A stretch of 37,812 nucleotides of DNA, from the NCBI GenBank assembly GCA_030428105.1, contig JAUIBE010000025.1, positions 1-37,812 on the forward strand, read 5' to 3'. Numbering within the stretch: position 1 is the first letter of the stretch; each line of letters opens with the position of its first letter. Positions 19,999-26,503 of this stretch are shown here, piece by piece. This stretch comes from Gammaproteobacteria bacterium. GTDB taxonomy: Bacteria > Pseudomonadota > Gammaproteobacteria > Xanthomonadales > SZUA-36. A model generated the notes under the pieces. It made no database searches. It saw only the letters and a program-made list of their open reading frames with translations, and was not told the origin of the DNA. The position numbers and the translations under genes were made by a program.

Positions 19999-21825
19999 TC
20001 AGTCGGCCTGCGGTTCGGCGGCGGGGTGGATGATGGCCGAGTCGACGATGCGTTTCTGGGTGTTGTAAATGCGCAGGTGCTGGCCCTTGATGGCAATGTA
20101 AAAACGGCCAACTTCGCCGTAGGCCCAGTGTTCCCACTGGCGGCACCAGAGGTCATCTTCCACCCACCAGCGGCCAACATCGCGCTCTTCGTTGGCGTGG
20201 CCAGCACGGCCGCGCATAGTGCCATCGGCATCCAGTTCAAAGGTGCACGGGTCGCCGTAGACCGTCTTGTAGATCCAGGTAGAGCCGCTCATCAGCGCCT
20301 GGACGGACTCGCCGTCGAGCAGGTCGGGGTCGTCTTCGGGCAGGAATTCGCCCTCCCCGCTGGCCAGTTCCCACATCAGCTCGCGGAGTTTTTCCACGCC
20401 CTCGCGAATGCGTTCACCGGGAATACTGGTAACCCCCATGCGGAAGCAGTTCTTGGATTTGCCCTCGGCGGCGTAGTAGTGGGTATCGGGTTCAATCAGG
20501 ATGCCGCGCTTGGCGGCCTCCAGCGCCAGGGTTTCCACGTTGTAGTGCTCGGGGCAAAGCACCCAGAAAACGGTGCCGCCCTGGGTAGGCAAGGTGGTGA
20601 AGTTGGGGCGATAGTGGTTGAGCGCATCGCGCAGCGCCAGCCAGCGCTGGTGCATTTCGTGGTGAAGGCGCGACATGAAGGCGTCGTAGTGGCCCAGCGA
20701 AAGAAACAGCGCCGCGGTGCGCTGGTTAACCAGCGATGGGCGGCCGATAACCAGTTGGCGCAGCCTGCGAGCCTCGCGAATCAGCTCCGGCGCGGCGACA
20801 ATAAAGCCAATCCGCAGGCCTGGCGCCAGCACCTTGGGCAGGCCGGAGATGTAAATCACCCGGTTGTCGTTATCCAGGCTACGCAGCGCCGGGTGCGGCT
20901 GGCCCAGGTAATTGCTTTCGTGCTCGAAGTCATCCTCGATGATGAGTTGGTCGAGCTGCGCCGCCTTCTTCAGCAAGGCCTGGCGCCGCTGGGTGTTCAT
21001 GGTGACGGCGGTGGGTACCTGGTGGCTGGGGGTGACGTAAACGATATCGGCGTCATCCAGGCGCGAATTGATGACCATGCCGTGTTCATCCACCGGCTGG
21101 TGAATGATGTTGGCCGCCTTTTGCGCCAGGATGCGGCGCATCTTGGGGTTGCCCGGGTCTTCCACCGCTACCGAAACGCTTTCGTCCACCAACAGCAGGG
21201 CCAACAGGTACAGCGCGTTCTGCTCCCCCAGGGTGATGAGAATTTCATCCGGGCCAGCGGTAATGCCGCGGCGCGGCAGCATCTTGGTGCGAATTTCCTC
21301 GATCAGGGCGGCATCGTCGGCGTTGCCCTCGGCGGCCACATCCTCGCTGACCACCCGCGAGCCCAGCGCCAGGCGGTTGGCCTCGCGCCACTGGGCGGTG
21401 GGGTACAAGGACGCATCGAAGTGGCCATCGATAAATGGGTACGGGTGGCGCTGCCAATCGGCCGGCCATTGGAAGTCACGGCCCTCACCCGCGCGTGCGC
21501 GAATACGCTGCTGCCAGCGTTCGTCCTCGGCGCGCTGCCCCGGCGCGGCGCCCTGGTAACCAACACGACCCTCGAAAATTTCGTCGTTGACGAAAAATCC
21601 ACTGCGCTCGCGGCTTTCCAGGAAGCCCTCTTCCTGCAACTGCTCGTAGGCCAGCACCACGGTGTTGCGCGCCACGCCCAGTTGCTCGGCCAGTTTGCGC
21701 GAGGAAGGCAGGCGCGTGCCGGCGGGAAACGTGCCACGCAAAATGCCCTCCACCAGCTTCTGCCGAATCTGGCTTTGCAGGTTCAGCGAGCTTTCCGGGT
21801 CGAGGTATAACAACGCCTTGTTCAC
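19999..21825 (-). CDS. MocR-type (GntR-aminotransferase) transcription regulator with an extra C-terminal domain
   Basis: 608 residues from a GTG at 21825 (VNKALLYLDPESS); the frame is open to an ATG at 21885, giving 628. The N-terminal GntR winged helix (LRGTFPAGTRLPSSRKLAE, VARNTVVLAYEQLQEEGFL) is followed by a fold-type I PLP domain (EDPGNPKMRRIL, YVTPSHQVPT, IIEDDFEHE, GLPKVLAPGLRIGF) where the PLP Lys is expected. After about residue 490 comes an unusual about 100-residue tail with WIYKTVYGDPCTFELDADGT and WVEDDLWCRQWEHWAYGE, resembling small lipocalin-like/DUF995-type domains (tentative). It precedes the nitrilase gene on the same strand and is divergent from tag, so it probably controls the downstream operon by sensing an amino compound. 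Confidence 0.92.
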   Translation of the reverse strand: MNKALLYLDPESSLNLQSQIRQKLVEGILRGTFPAGTRLPSSRKLAEQLGVARNTVVLAYEQLQEEGFLESRERSGFFVNDEIFEGRVGYQGAAPGQRAEDERWQQRIRARAGEGRDFQWPADWQRHPYPFIDGHFDASLYPTAQWREANRLALGSRVVSEDVAAEGNADDAALIEEIRTKMLPRRGITAGPDEILITLGEQNALYLLALLLVDESVSVAVEDPGNPKMRRILAQKAANIIHQPVDEHGMVINSRLDDADIVYVTPSHQVPTAVTMNTQRRQALLKKAAQLDQLIIEDDFEHESNYLGQPHPALRSLDNDNRVIYISGLPKVLAPGLRIGFIVAAPELIREARRLRQLVIGRPSLVNQRTAALFLSLGHYDAFMSRLHHEMHQRWLALRDALNHYRPNFTTLPTQGGTVFWVLCPEHYNVETLALEAAKRGILIEPDTHYYAAEGKSKNCFRMGVTSIPGERIREGVEKLRELMWELASGEGEFLPEDDPDLLDGESVQALMSGSTWIYKTVYGDPCTFELDADGTMRGRAGHANEERDVGRWWVEDDLWCRQWEHWAYGEVGRFYIAIKGQHLRIYNTQKRIVDSAIIHPAAEPQAD

Positions 21826-21937
21826 GCCGGATAGTTTACGTGGCCGGCAAGGAAATGCACCCGGGCAGAAAGTCACCACTGCCATCGATTGGGCGTAGAA
21901 TGCGGCCTTTATTCAAGTCGAAACGAGGGTCTCAACC

Positions 21938-22480
21938 TTGGCCAGCTACTGCGAAGTTGCCGCCGGGCACCCGGTGCACGGCCCCCACCACGATACGCAG
22001 CACGGCTTCCCGGCGGAGTCAGACGACGAGCTGTTTGAACGCCTGATGCTGGAAGTGAACCAGGCCGGCCTTTCGTGGGAGATCATCCTCAAGAAACGCG
22101 CAACCATGAACGCGGCCTATGCCGGCTTTGAAATTGACAAGGTGGCGGCGTTTACCGAAAAAGACCGCGAGCGCCTGCTGAACGACCCGGGCATCATCCG
22201 CAACAAGCTGAAGGTGAACGCGGCGATTGAAAACGCAAAAGCCATCCAGCGGCTGCAGGCCGAGCACGGCTCATTCATGAACTGGCTGGATGCGCATCAC
22301 CCACGCCCCAGGGAGGCGTGGGTGAAGCTGTTCAAAAAGACTTTCAAGTTCACGGGTGGCGAGATTGTGAACGAATTCCTGATGAGTACCGGCTACCTGC
22401 CGGGCGCACACCGGGAAGAATGCCCGGTGTACGCCGTTGTGCTGAGCCGGTCGCCGGCGTGGTCACGCCAGCACACTTAG
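21938..22480 (+). CDS. tag: DNA-3-methyladenine glycosylase I (Tag family)
   Basis: 180 residues from a TTG at 21938 with GAGGG eight bases before. It removes 3-methyladenine from alkylated DNA in base-excision repair. Helix-hairpin-helix glycosylase features match E. coli Tag: EVNQAGLSWEIILKKR (with the conserved pocket Glu and Trp), GIIRNKLKVNAAIENA, and FKFTGGEIVNEFLMSTGYL. The zinc ligands are retained: Cys5, a His in HHD near residue 18, and H-x3-C in HREEC at the end. The usual YHDxEWG motif is replaced by HHDTQHG, so the pocket Tyr appears to be His; this may mark a variant subfamily. It is divergent from the MocR-type regulator. Confidence 0.9.
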   Translation: MASYCEVAAGHPVHGPHHDTQHGFPAESDDELFERLMLEVNQAGLSWEIILKKRATMNAAYAGFEIDKVAAFTEKDRERLLNDPGIIRNKLKVNAAIENAKAIQRLQAEHGSFMNWLDAHHPRPREAWVKLFKKTFKFTGGEIVNEFLMSTGYLPGAHREECPVYAVVLSRSPAWSRQHT

Positions 22481-22483
22481 GCG

Positions 22484-22924
22484 CTAGTTGTTGGCGCCGA
22501 AGCCTTGTTTCGGCAGGTAGAAGGACTGGGTAGAGCTGCCGATGTACTGGCACTGAAGGTACGATTCACCCGAGGCATCTGCCACCTTCTTCCAGCGGAA
22601 GGTGATGTAGGAAAAACTGTCGAGCGCGGCGATGGCGTCAATCAGTCCGGGGTTCTCGGTGCTGCAATGGACATCGTTGCCCTTGGAGTCCACCGCCTGG
22701 CAAAAGCCCCACGTGAAAGACCCGCCTGCACCGGTATCGTGGGTGCGCAGGCCGCAACCGATGTACACCTCTTCATTGGGCTCGTTGCGCGCGGTCCATT
22801 GATCGCCGTGCGCCGACTCTGTGGCGAAATCCACCTCAACGACCTGTGGTTGGGTCGCACCAGCATGAACTGCCGTCGCAAAAACTGTGGCCAGGGCCGC
22901 AAGGCCGATGGTTTTGATTTTCAT
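22484..22924 (-). CDS. Small secreted protein of unknown function
   Basis: 146 residues from the ATG at 22924, with GGGAG nine bases upstream; the open frame to 23020 adds no plausible start. A signal peptide (MKIKTIGLAALATVFATAVHA) leaves a mature protein of about 125 residues with four Cys (IGCGLR, WGFCQ, VHCST, LQCQYIG), likely two disulfides in the periplasm. No family was recognised. It is convergent with tag (3 bases between stops). A transcription terminator lies 30 bases before its start codon, and a strongly structured stretch lies further up on the same strand. Expression may therefore depend on read-through of that terminator, or on a separate promoter. Confidence 0.75.
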   Translation of the reverse strand: MKIKTIGLAALATVFATAVHAGATQPQVVEVDFATESAHGDQWTARNEPNEEVYIGCGLRTHDTGAGGSFTWGFCQAVDSKGNDVHCSTENPGLIDAIAALDSFSYITFRWKKVADASGESYLQCQYIGSSTQSFYLPKQGFGANN

Positions 22925-22954
22925 TACACTCTCCCGTTGCAAATCGTGCATAAC

Positions 22955-22978
22955 AAAAAGCCGAGCGAAAACGTCGGC
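22955..22978 (-). terminator. Intrinsic terminator just upstream of the small secreted protein gene
   Basis: On the minus strand GCCGA ... TCGGC (22978-22960, with an inner CG/CG pair) is followed by TTTTT (22959-22955). It ends transcripts 30 bases before the ATG at 22924. This is the arrangement of an attenuator or of a separate small RNA ending there. Confidence 0.7.
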
Positions 22979-23075
22979 GTCACTCCCAATAAAACGTGTA
23001 CGCAGCCAAAAAAGGGACAAAAACTTTGGTAGAACCGCATTTGGCTAAGCGGAGCGTTCCGCTGCGGTTGGCTGC
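22955..23075 (-). ncRNA. Candidate structured leader or small RNA
   Basis: Three 6-bp stems are nested in 74 bases (minus strand): GCAGCC/GGCTGC, AACCGC/GCGGTT and AGCGGA/TCCGCT closing a 4-base loop. The 5' strands are contiguous; the 3' side has bulges of 9 and 25 bases. An intrinsic terminator follows at 22955-22978. A promoter-like pair TTGATT (23098-23103), 16 bases, TAGGAT (23076-23081) lies upstream, but it would start transcription near 23069 and leave the first stem out of the RNA. Either the start is further up or only two stems are transcribed. No known riboswitch class was recognised. Confidence 0.4.
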
Positions 23076-23165
23076 ATCCTACGAATTCAGCGCCAGGAAT
23101 CAAGCCTCTGAAAAATCGGCCAACGGTTTTGCAAACGGGGCATTTGATGCTGCCAGGTTGGCCGC

Positions 23166-23200
23166 GGTGGGTTAGTCTTGTTAACCTCATTTGACCCACC
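23166..23200. promoter_or_regulatory. Inverted repeat in the leader of the metallo-beta-lactamase gene
   Basis: GGTGGGT (23166-23172) and ACCCACC (23194-23200) can pair across 21 bases, ending just before the ribosome-binding site AGGTGA of the gene at 23214. It could be an operator or a leader hairpin affecting translation. Confidence 0.35.
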
Positions 23201-23213
23201 AGGCAGGTGAATC

Positions 23214-23981
23214 ATGCGCCCGATTCAGATCCTCCCCCTTTTGTGCCTGCTGTTGGCCGGCACTTCCGCCACCACCCAGGCCCAGATGAACATTGAAAGC
23301 GAGGTGGAGCTCACCCCGTTTGCCGATGGGGTGTGGCTGCACACCTCGTACGCGGTTTTGCGCGATGGCACGCGCTTTCCCTCGCACGGCCTGGTGGTGC
23401 GCGAGGGCGATACCCTGGTGTTGGTGGACACGGCCTGGGGCGTGGAGCAGACCGAGAATCTGCTGGAAGCCATTGACGCGGAAATTGGCCTGCCGATCAG
23501 CGGCGTGGTTGTAACCCACTTTCACGCTGACCGACTGGGTGGCGCCGACTTGCTCGCGGCCGAGGGAGCCGAGGTGTGGGCACACCCGCTAACGCCAGGC
23601 CTTGCTAAAGAGCGTGGCGGTGCGGTGCCAGAATTCGTGTTTGAAGAACTGCAAGCGCCCGGCGACACCGCGCCGTTTGGCAACCTGGAGGTGTTCTACC
23701 CCGGCCCGGCGCACACCTACGACAACATCATGGTGTGGCTGCCCGAACAACAGATCCTGTTCGCCGGCTGCCCGGTTCGCGGCGCCGAGGACAAGAACAT
23801 GGGCAATGTGCGCGACGGCGACCTGGCGCACTGGCCCACGGCCATGAAGCTAGCCGACGAACGCTACGGCAGCGCGAAGCACGTGGTCGCCAGCCACTCA
23901 GAGCCGGCCGGGCCCGAGTTGTTCGGCCATACCGCCTACCTGGCGCGTTTGGCGGCTGACGAGGCGGCCGCGGAAGAGTAA
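23214..23981 (+). CDS. Subclass B1-like metallo-beta-lactamase
   Basis: 255 residues with a signal peptide (cleavage near TQA/QMN) and AGGTGA before the ATG. All six zinc ligands expected of subclass B1 are present: His102, His104 and Asp106 (THFHADRLGG), His167 (PGPAHTYDN), Cys186 (LFAGCPV) and His228 (VASHSEP). The spacing and segments such as FGNLEVFYPGPAHTYDN and GNVRDGDLAHWPTAM closely parallel VIM-type enzymes, rather than generic MBL-fold hydrolases. B1 enzymes open the beta-lactam ring of penicillins, cephalosporins and carbapenems in the periplasm. There is no integron or IS next to it and base use is like its neighbours, so it is probably a chromosomal resident. Actual activity is unproven. 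It converges with the TetR gene (4 bases apart). Confidence 0.88.
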   Translation: MRPIQILPLLCLLLAGTSATTQAQMNIESEVELTPFADGVWLHTSYAVLRDGTRFPSHGLVVREGDTLVLVDTAWGVEQTENLLEAIDAEIGLPISGVVVTHFHADRLGGADLLAAEGAEVWAHPLTPGLAKERGGAVPEFVFEELQAPGDTAPFGNLEVFYPGPAHTYDNIMVWLPEQQILFAGCPVRGAEDKNMGNVRDGDLAHWPTAMKLADERYGSAKHVVASHSEPAGPELFGHTAYLARLAADEAAAEE

Positions 23982-23985
23982 GAAA

Positions 23986-24555
23986 TCAGGCTGCCTTGCG
24001 GGTAGCCGCGTTGAGCAGGATTTCCGCAGTCTGGCGCGCCGCCTGGGCAGCTTCCGGATTCTGCGAAACCTGGGCAGTCACGGTTGCCCCTTCCAGCAAA
24101 ATGGCCAGTGCCACCGCCACCCGGCGCGGGTCATCCACATCGGCCTGTTCGGCCAACTCCTGGATGTAACTCAGAATCTGCTGCTTGAACGATTTGCAGG
24201 CGGCGCGAATGGCCGTATCCGGCTCGGAGTACTCCCCCACTGCGTTGATAAACATGCAGCCGTAAAACTTCTGGTCGGAGAACCACGCCTGGGCGACATC
24301 GAAGATGCCCAGCAGGCGCTGGTGGGGTGTATTGCCGGTGGCCTCCACCGCACGCATGAAATCATTGCGGAAAGTGCTGTCCTTTTGCTTGAGGGCAGCG
24401 AGGATCAGTTCTTCCTTGGAGCGAAAGTGGTGGTACAGGGTTTTCTTGGTGACCCCGGATACCTCGGCAATGCGATCAATGCCCACGCCGTGAAAGCCGT
24501 GCTCGTTGAAGAGCTCGATGGCGGTGTCGATCAGTTGTTGGCGTTTCTTGGACAT
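23986..24555 (-). CDS. TetR-family transcriptional repressor
   Basis: 189 residues. The N-terminal helix-turn-helix is typical (AIELFNEHGFHGVGIDRIAEVSGVTKKTLYHHFRSKEELI). The C-terminal ligand/dimer domain includes CMFINAVGEYSEPD, matching the TetR_C group often found beside AhpD-like or reductase genes. It is divergent from the carboxymuconolactone-decarboxylase-family gene at 24790. Three related palindromic sites lie in the 234-base region between them, one near its own promoter and two at the partner promoter. It most likely represses both genes and is released by an electrophile, quinone or oxidant (inference). Confidence 0.93.
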   Translation of the reverse strand: MSKKRQQLIDTAIELFNEHGFHGVGIDRIAEVSGVTKKTLYHHFRSKEELILAALKQKDSTFRNDFMRAVEATGNTPHQRLLGIFDVAQAWFSDQKFYGCMFINAVGEYSEPDTAIRAACKSFKQQILSYIQELAEQADVDDPRRVAVALAILLEGATVTAQVSQNPEAAQAARQTAEILLNAATRKAA

Positions 24556-24582
24556 GGCTTCCTGGGCAAATTCAGCTAAAAA

Positions 24583-24600
24583 GTAAACCGTTTTGTATCT
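24583..24600. promoter_or_regulatory. TetR operator-like site 3 (own promoter)
   Basis: GTAAACCGTTTTGTATCT shares 13 of 18 positions with the perfect site at 24737-24754, including its whole first half. It lies 28 bases upstream of the TetR start, suitable for autorepression. Confidence 0.5.
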
Positions 24601-24694
24601 TACGGGAAATAAAATCCCCTGCCTGATTTTCTCTCAATTTCAATGGATTATAGCATAGGCGCGCGACAAACACACTTTCTATGCCTATGATCGC

Positions 24695-24721
24695 TTGACA
24701 AAGGTAACAGATCGGTATACT
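24695..24721 (+). promoter_or_regulatory. Promoter of the AhpD-like gene
   Basis: A perfect -35 TTGACA (24695-24700) and TATACT (24716-24721) with a 15-base spacer. The short spacer is unusual, but operator site 2 fills the spacer and -10, a good layout for tight repression. Confidence 0.6.
24703..24720. promoter_or_regulatory. TetR operator-like site 2
   Basis: GGTAACAGATCGGTATAC matches the reverse complement of the perfect site at 24737-24754 at 15 of 18 positions. It covers the spacer and most of the -10 of the AhpD-like promoter. Confidence 0.65.
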
Positions 24722-24736
24722 TTTCTCCTCACGATA

Positions 24737-24754
24737 GTAAACCGATCTGTTTAC
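24737..24754. promoter_or_regulatory. TetR operator-like site 1 (perfect dyad)
   Basis: GTAAAC-CGATCT-GTTTAC has perfect 6-base arms (7 with flanking A/T) and a 6-base centre. It lies in the 5' leader just downstream of the expected transcription start of the AhpD-like gene. Confidence 0.75.
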
Positions 24755-24789
24755 TTTGACCCAAGCGTAAGCCATAACAGGAGACACCC

Positions 24790-25341
24790 ATGAGCCACAT
24801 CAACCCGCTCACCATTGAAACCGCCGGCGATGCCGCCGAAACCCTTGGCGCCATCAAGCAGAAACTGGGCGTTGTGCCCAACATCTTCGCCACGTTTGCC
24901 CACTCACCCGCAGTGTTGAACGCCTACCTGGGCTTCAGCGATGCGTTGGGCAGCGCCAGGCTTACCGCCGATGTGCGTGAGCAGATTGCGCTAACCGTAG
25001 CCGGCGAGAACAAGTGCGACTACTGCGCCTCGGCCCACACCATGATGGCCAAGGGCGCCGGCGTGAGCGCCGACGAAGCCGCCCGCAACCTTCAGGGCCA
25101 GGCCAGCGACCCGCGCACCCAGGCCATTTTGCGGTTCTCCCGCCTGGTGGTGGAAGAACGCGGCCTGGTAGACCCGCAGGAACTGCAAACCCTGCGCAAC
25201 GCCGGTGTGAGTGAGCAGGAAATCGTGGAAATTATCGCCACCATTTCCATCAACATCTTCACCAACTACTTCAACCACATTGTCGATACCGAGATTGATT
25301 TCCCGCGTATCGAAACCGGCGCCGGACGGCGCGCGGCATAA
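24790..25341 (+). CDS. Carboxymuconolactone decarboxylase / AhpD-like family protein
   Basis: 183 residues with AGGAGA before the ATG. The helical AhpD-like fold has the redox motif CDYC at 76-79 followed by His83 (CDYCASAHTMM), as in alkylhydroperoxidase D-type proteins; such proteins reduce peroxides or use thiol chemistry on electrophiles. Other signature segments are VVPNIFATFAHSPAVLNAYL and the C-terminal ISINIFTNYFNHI. It is divergent from a TetR repressor and sits behind TetR operator-like sites, a common arrangement for stress-inducible members. It is followed by a strong intrinsic terminator, so it is a single-gene unit. Confidence 0.93.
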   Translation: MSHINPLTIETAGDAAETLGAIKQKLGVVPNIFATFAHSPAVLNAYLGFSDALGSARLTADVREQIALTVAGENKCDYCASAHTMMAKGAGVSADEAARNLQGQASDPRTQAILRFSRLVVEERGLVDPQELQTLRNAGVSEQEIVEIIATISINIFTNYFNHIVDTEIDFPRIETGAGRRAA

Positions 25342-25368
25342 TCCTGGCGCCGCAAGACCCTCCCCCGT

Positions 25369-25408
25369 GGCCGTCACCCATCGCTATTTCGGGTGGCGGC
25401 CTTTTTTT
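25369..25408 (+). terminator. Strong intrinsic terminator after the AhpD-like gene
   Basis: An 11-bp stem GGCCGTCACCC / GGGTGGCGGCC (one G-T pair) with an 11-base loop is followed by seven T. It separates the gene from the convergent HicAB pair. Confidence 0.92.
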
Positions 25409-25413
25409 CTACG

Positions 25414-25602
25414 TTATGGGGAAGGAGAAACGCCCAGGTCTTTGCAAATTTTCCGGCAAAGAATGTCGCTGATTTCGCAATGCCTGGGTACTGCAGATCT
25501 TGCGCCCGTAGCCGGATTACACCACCAGGAATGATTGCCGCCCTCTCTTACGAGCTGACAGTGTTGTTTTTTGAGATGCTTAATAAACTTTCGGCGCTTC
25601 AC
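25414..25602 (-). CDS. hicA: HicA-type mRNA interferase toxin
   Basis: 62 residues. The double-stranded-RNA-binding-like fold of HicA is indicated by MKRRKFIKHLKKQHCQLVRE, the catalytic His24 in GGNHSWW, and the conserved VPRHCEI segment. HicA cleaves mRNA and arrests translation unless bound by HicB. The ATG overlaps the stop of the upstream partner by 4 bases. Here the order is antitoxin first (hicB then hicA), the reverse of many HicAB loci but known in others. All key residues are present, so the toxin looks intact. Confidence 0.9.
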   Translation of the reverse strand: MKRRKFIKHLKKQHCQLVREGGNHSWWCNPATGARSAVPRHCEISDILCRKICKDLGVSPSP

Positions 25603-25826
25603 GCCGAGATTTGAATTTCTTCGTAATTTTCGCCAGCGGCGGCTTTGGCATCCTGGCGGTTCATCTCCAGGGCTTCGGCCAGCGCCGAATGTAGATTGTC
25701 CAGTAACTCCTGCCTGGTAGCACCCTGCGCATTAACGCCGGGAACCTCTTCAATCCAGCCAATCCACAAGTCGCCATCTTGCTGAACAGCAGCGGTGTAA
25801 TCATTCATGCGCATGATTCTACCCAT
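25599..25826 (-). CDS. hicB: HicB-type antitoxin
   Basis: 75 residues from the first ATG; internal ATGs at 25814 and 25808 (MNDYTAAVQQDG) are equally plausible starts, since no strong ribosome-binding site decides. The pattern YTAAVQQDGDLWIGWIEEVPGVNAQGATRQELLDNLHSAL is the partial RNase-H-like fold of HicB. The chain is short and ends soon after the fold (EEIQISA), without an obvious DNA-binding tail, so autoregulation may need another element. It is coupled to hicA by a 4-base overlap and divergent from the DUF1993 gene. Confidence 0.88.
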   Translation of the reverse strand: MGRIMRMNDYTAAVQQDGDLWIGWIEEVPGVNAQGATRQELLDNLHSALAEALEMNRQDAKAAAGENYEEIQISA

Positions 25827-25918
25827 ATTTTCCAGTCCACTCAGCAGAACCGCAGCTTGGCTTTGCGTGCGACACAGTTATACCAACTGGTTCGTTCCGT
25901 GGCTGTAGGAAATCTCCC

Positions 25919-25924
25919 TATAAT
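25919..25924 (+). promoter_or_regulatory. -10 element of the DUF1993 gene promoter
   Basis: A perfect TATAAT, with a poor -35 (TTCCGT at 25895-25900, 18-base spacer). It predicts a leader of about 20 bases carrying GGAGGA before the ATG at 25950. Confidence 0.6.
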
Positions 25925-25949
25925 TGGCGAAGATTTTGGAGGAACATTG

Positions 25950-26477
25950 ATGACCACACTCGTTTACGACCTTGCCATTGCACCGATCTTGCAATCGCTC
26001 AAAGACCTGGACGCCATCGTCAGCAAAGCCGAAGCGCATGTTGAAGCGGACGACAACATCGCCCCGGAAACCTTTCTGCAGGGAAGGCTTTACCCCAACA
26101 TGAAGCCCTTCATGTTTCAGATCCAGGTGGCCACCGATACCGCCAAGGGCGTGGTCGCCCGGCTGACTGGAAGCGAGAATCCCTCGTGGCCGGATGATGA
26201 ACAAACCTTCGACGACGCCCACGCCAGGCTGAAGAAAGCCATCGATTTTCTCTCCGGCTTCAAACCCGAGGACTTTGCCGGCAGCGATGCGAGAGAGATT
26301 GACCTGAAGTTGGGCCCCTATCAGTTCAAACTGACGGGCGCGCAGTATGTGCAGTCGTTCGTGCTACCCAACTTCTACTTCCACACCACCACGGCCTACA
26401 ACATCCTGCGCCACTTTGGCGTGGAGCTGGGCAAGCTCGATGTGCTGGGTGGGATGGGGAAGTACGCTCAGGGTTAA
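25950..26477 (+). CDS. DUF1993-family protein
   Basis: 175 residues from the ATG at 25950, chosen for the excellent ribosome-binding site GGAGGA; the frame is open to 25779 but that part overlaps hicB. The protein is all-helical with the family features: an N-terminal YDLAIAPILQSLKDLDAIVSKAEAH, a middle LYPNMKPFMFQIQVATDTAKG, and a C-terminal FVLPNFYFHTTTAYNILRHFGV with conserved His residues, resembling the DinB-like four-helix bundle. Cytoplasmic, function unknown. It is convergent with the secreted protein gene at 26504 (26 bases apart) and not obviously linked to either neighbour. Confidence 0.85.
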   Translation: MTTLVYDLAIAPILQSLKDLDAIVSKAEAHVEADDNIAPETFLQGRLYPNMKPFMFQIQVATDTAKGVVARLTGSENPSWPDDEQTFDDAHARLKKAIDFLSGFKPEDFAGSDAREIDLKLGPYQFKLTGAQYVQSFVLPNFYFHTTTAYNILRHFGVELGKLDVLGGMGKYAQG

Positions 26478-26503
26478 GGATTGGCTGAAGCAAGTACGTC
26501 ATC

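Noticed and set aside
20026-21810. 594-residue plus-strand open frame
   Set aside because: Antisense shadow of the MocR-type regulator gene; no motif or ribosome-binding site.
22480-22498. GGCGC...GCGCC hairpin at the tag end as a terminator
   Set aside because: Short stem, no T-run, and it falls within the end of the convergent coding sequence.
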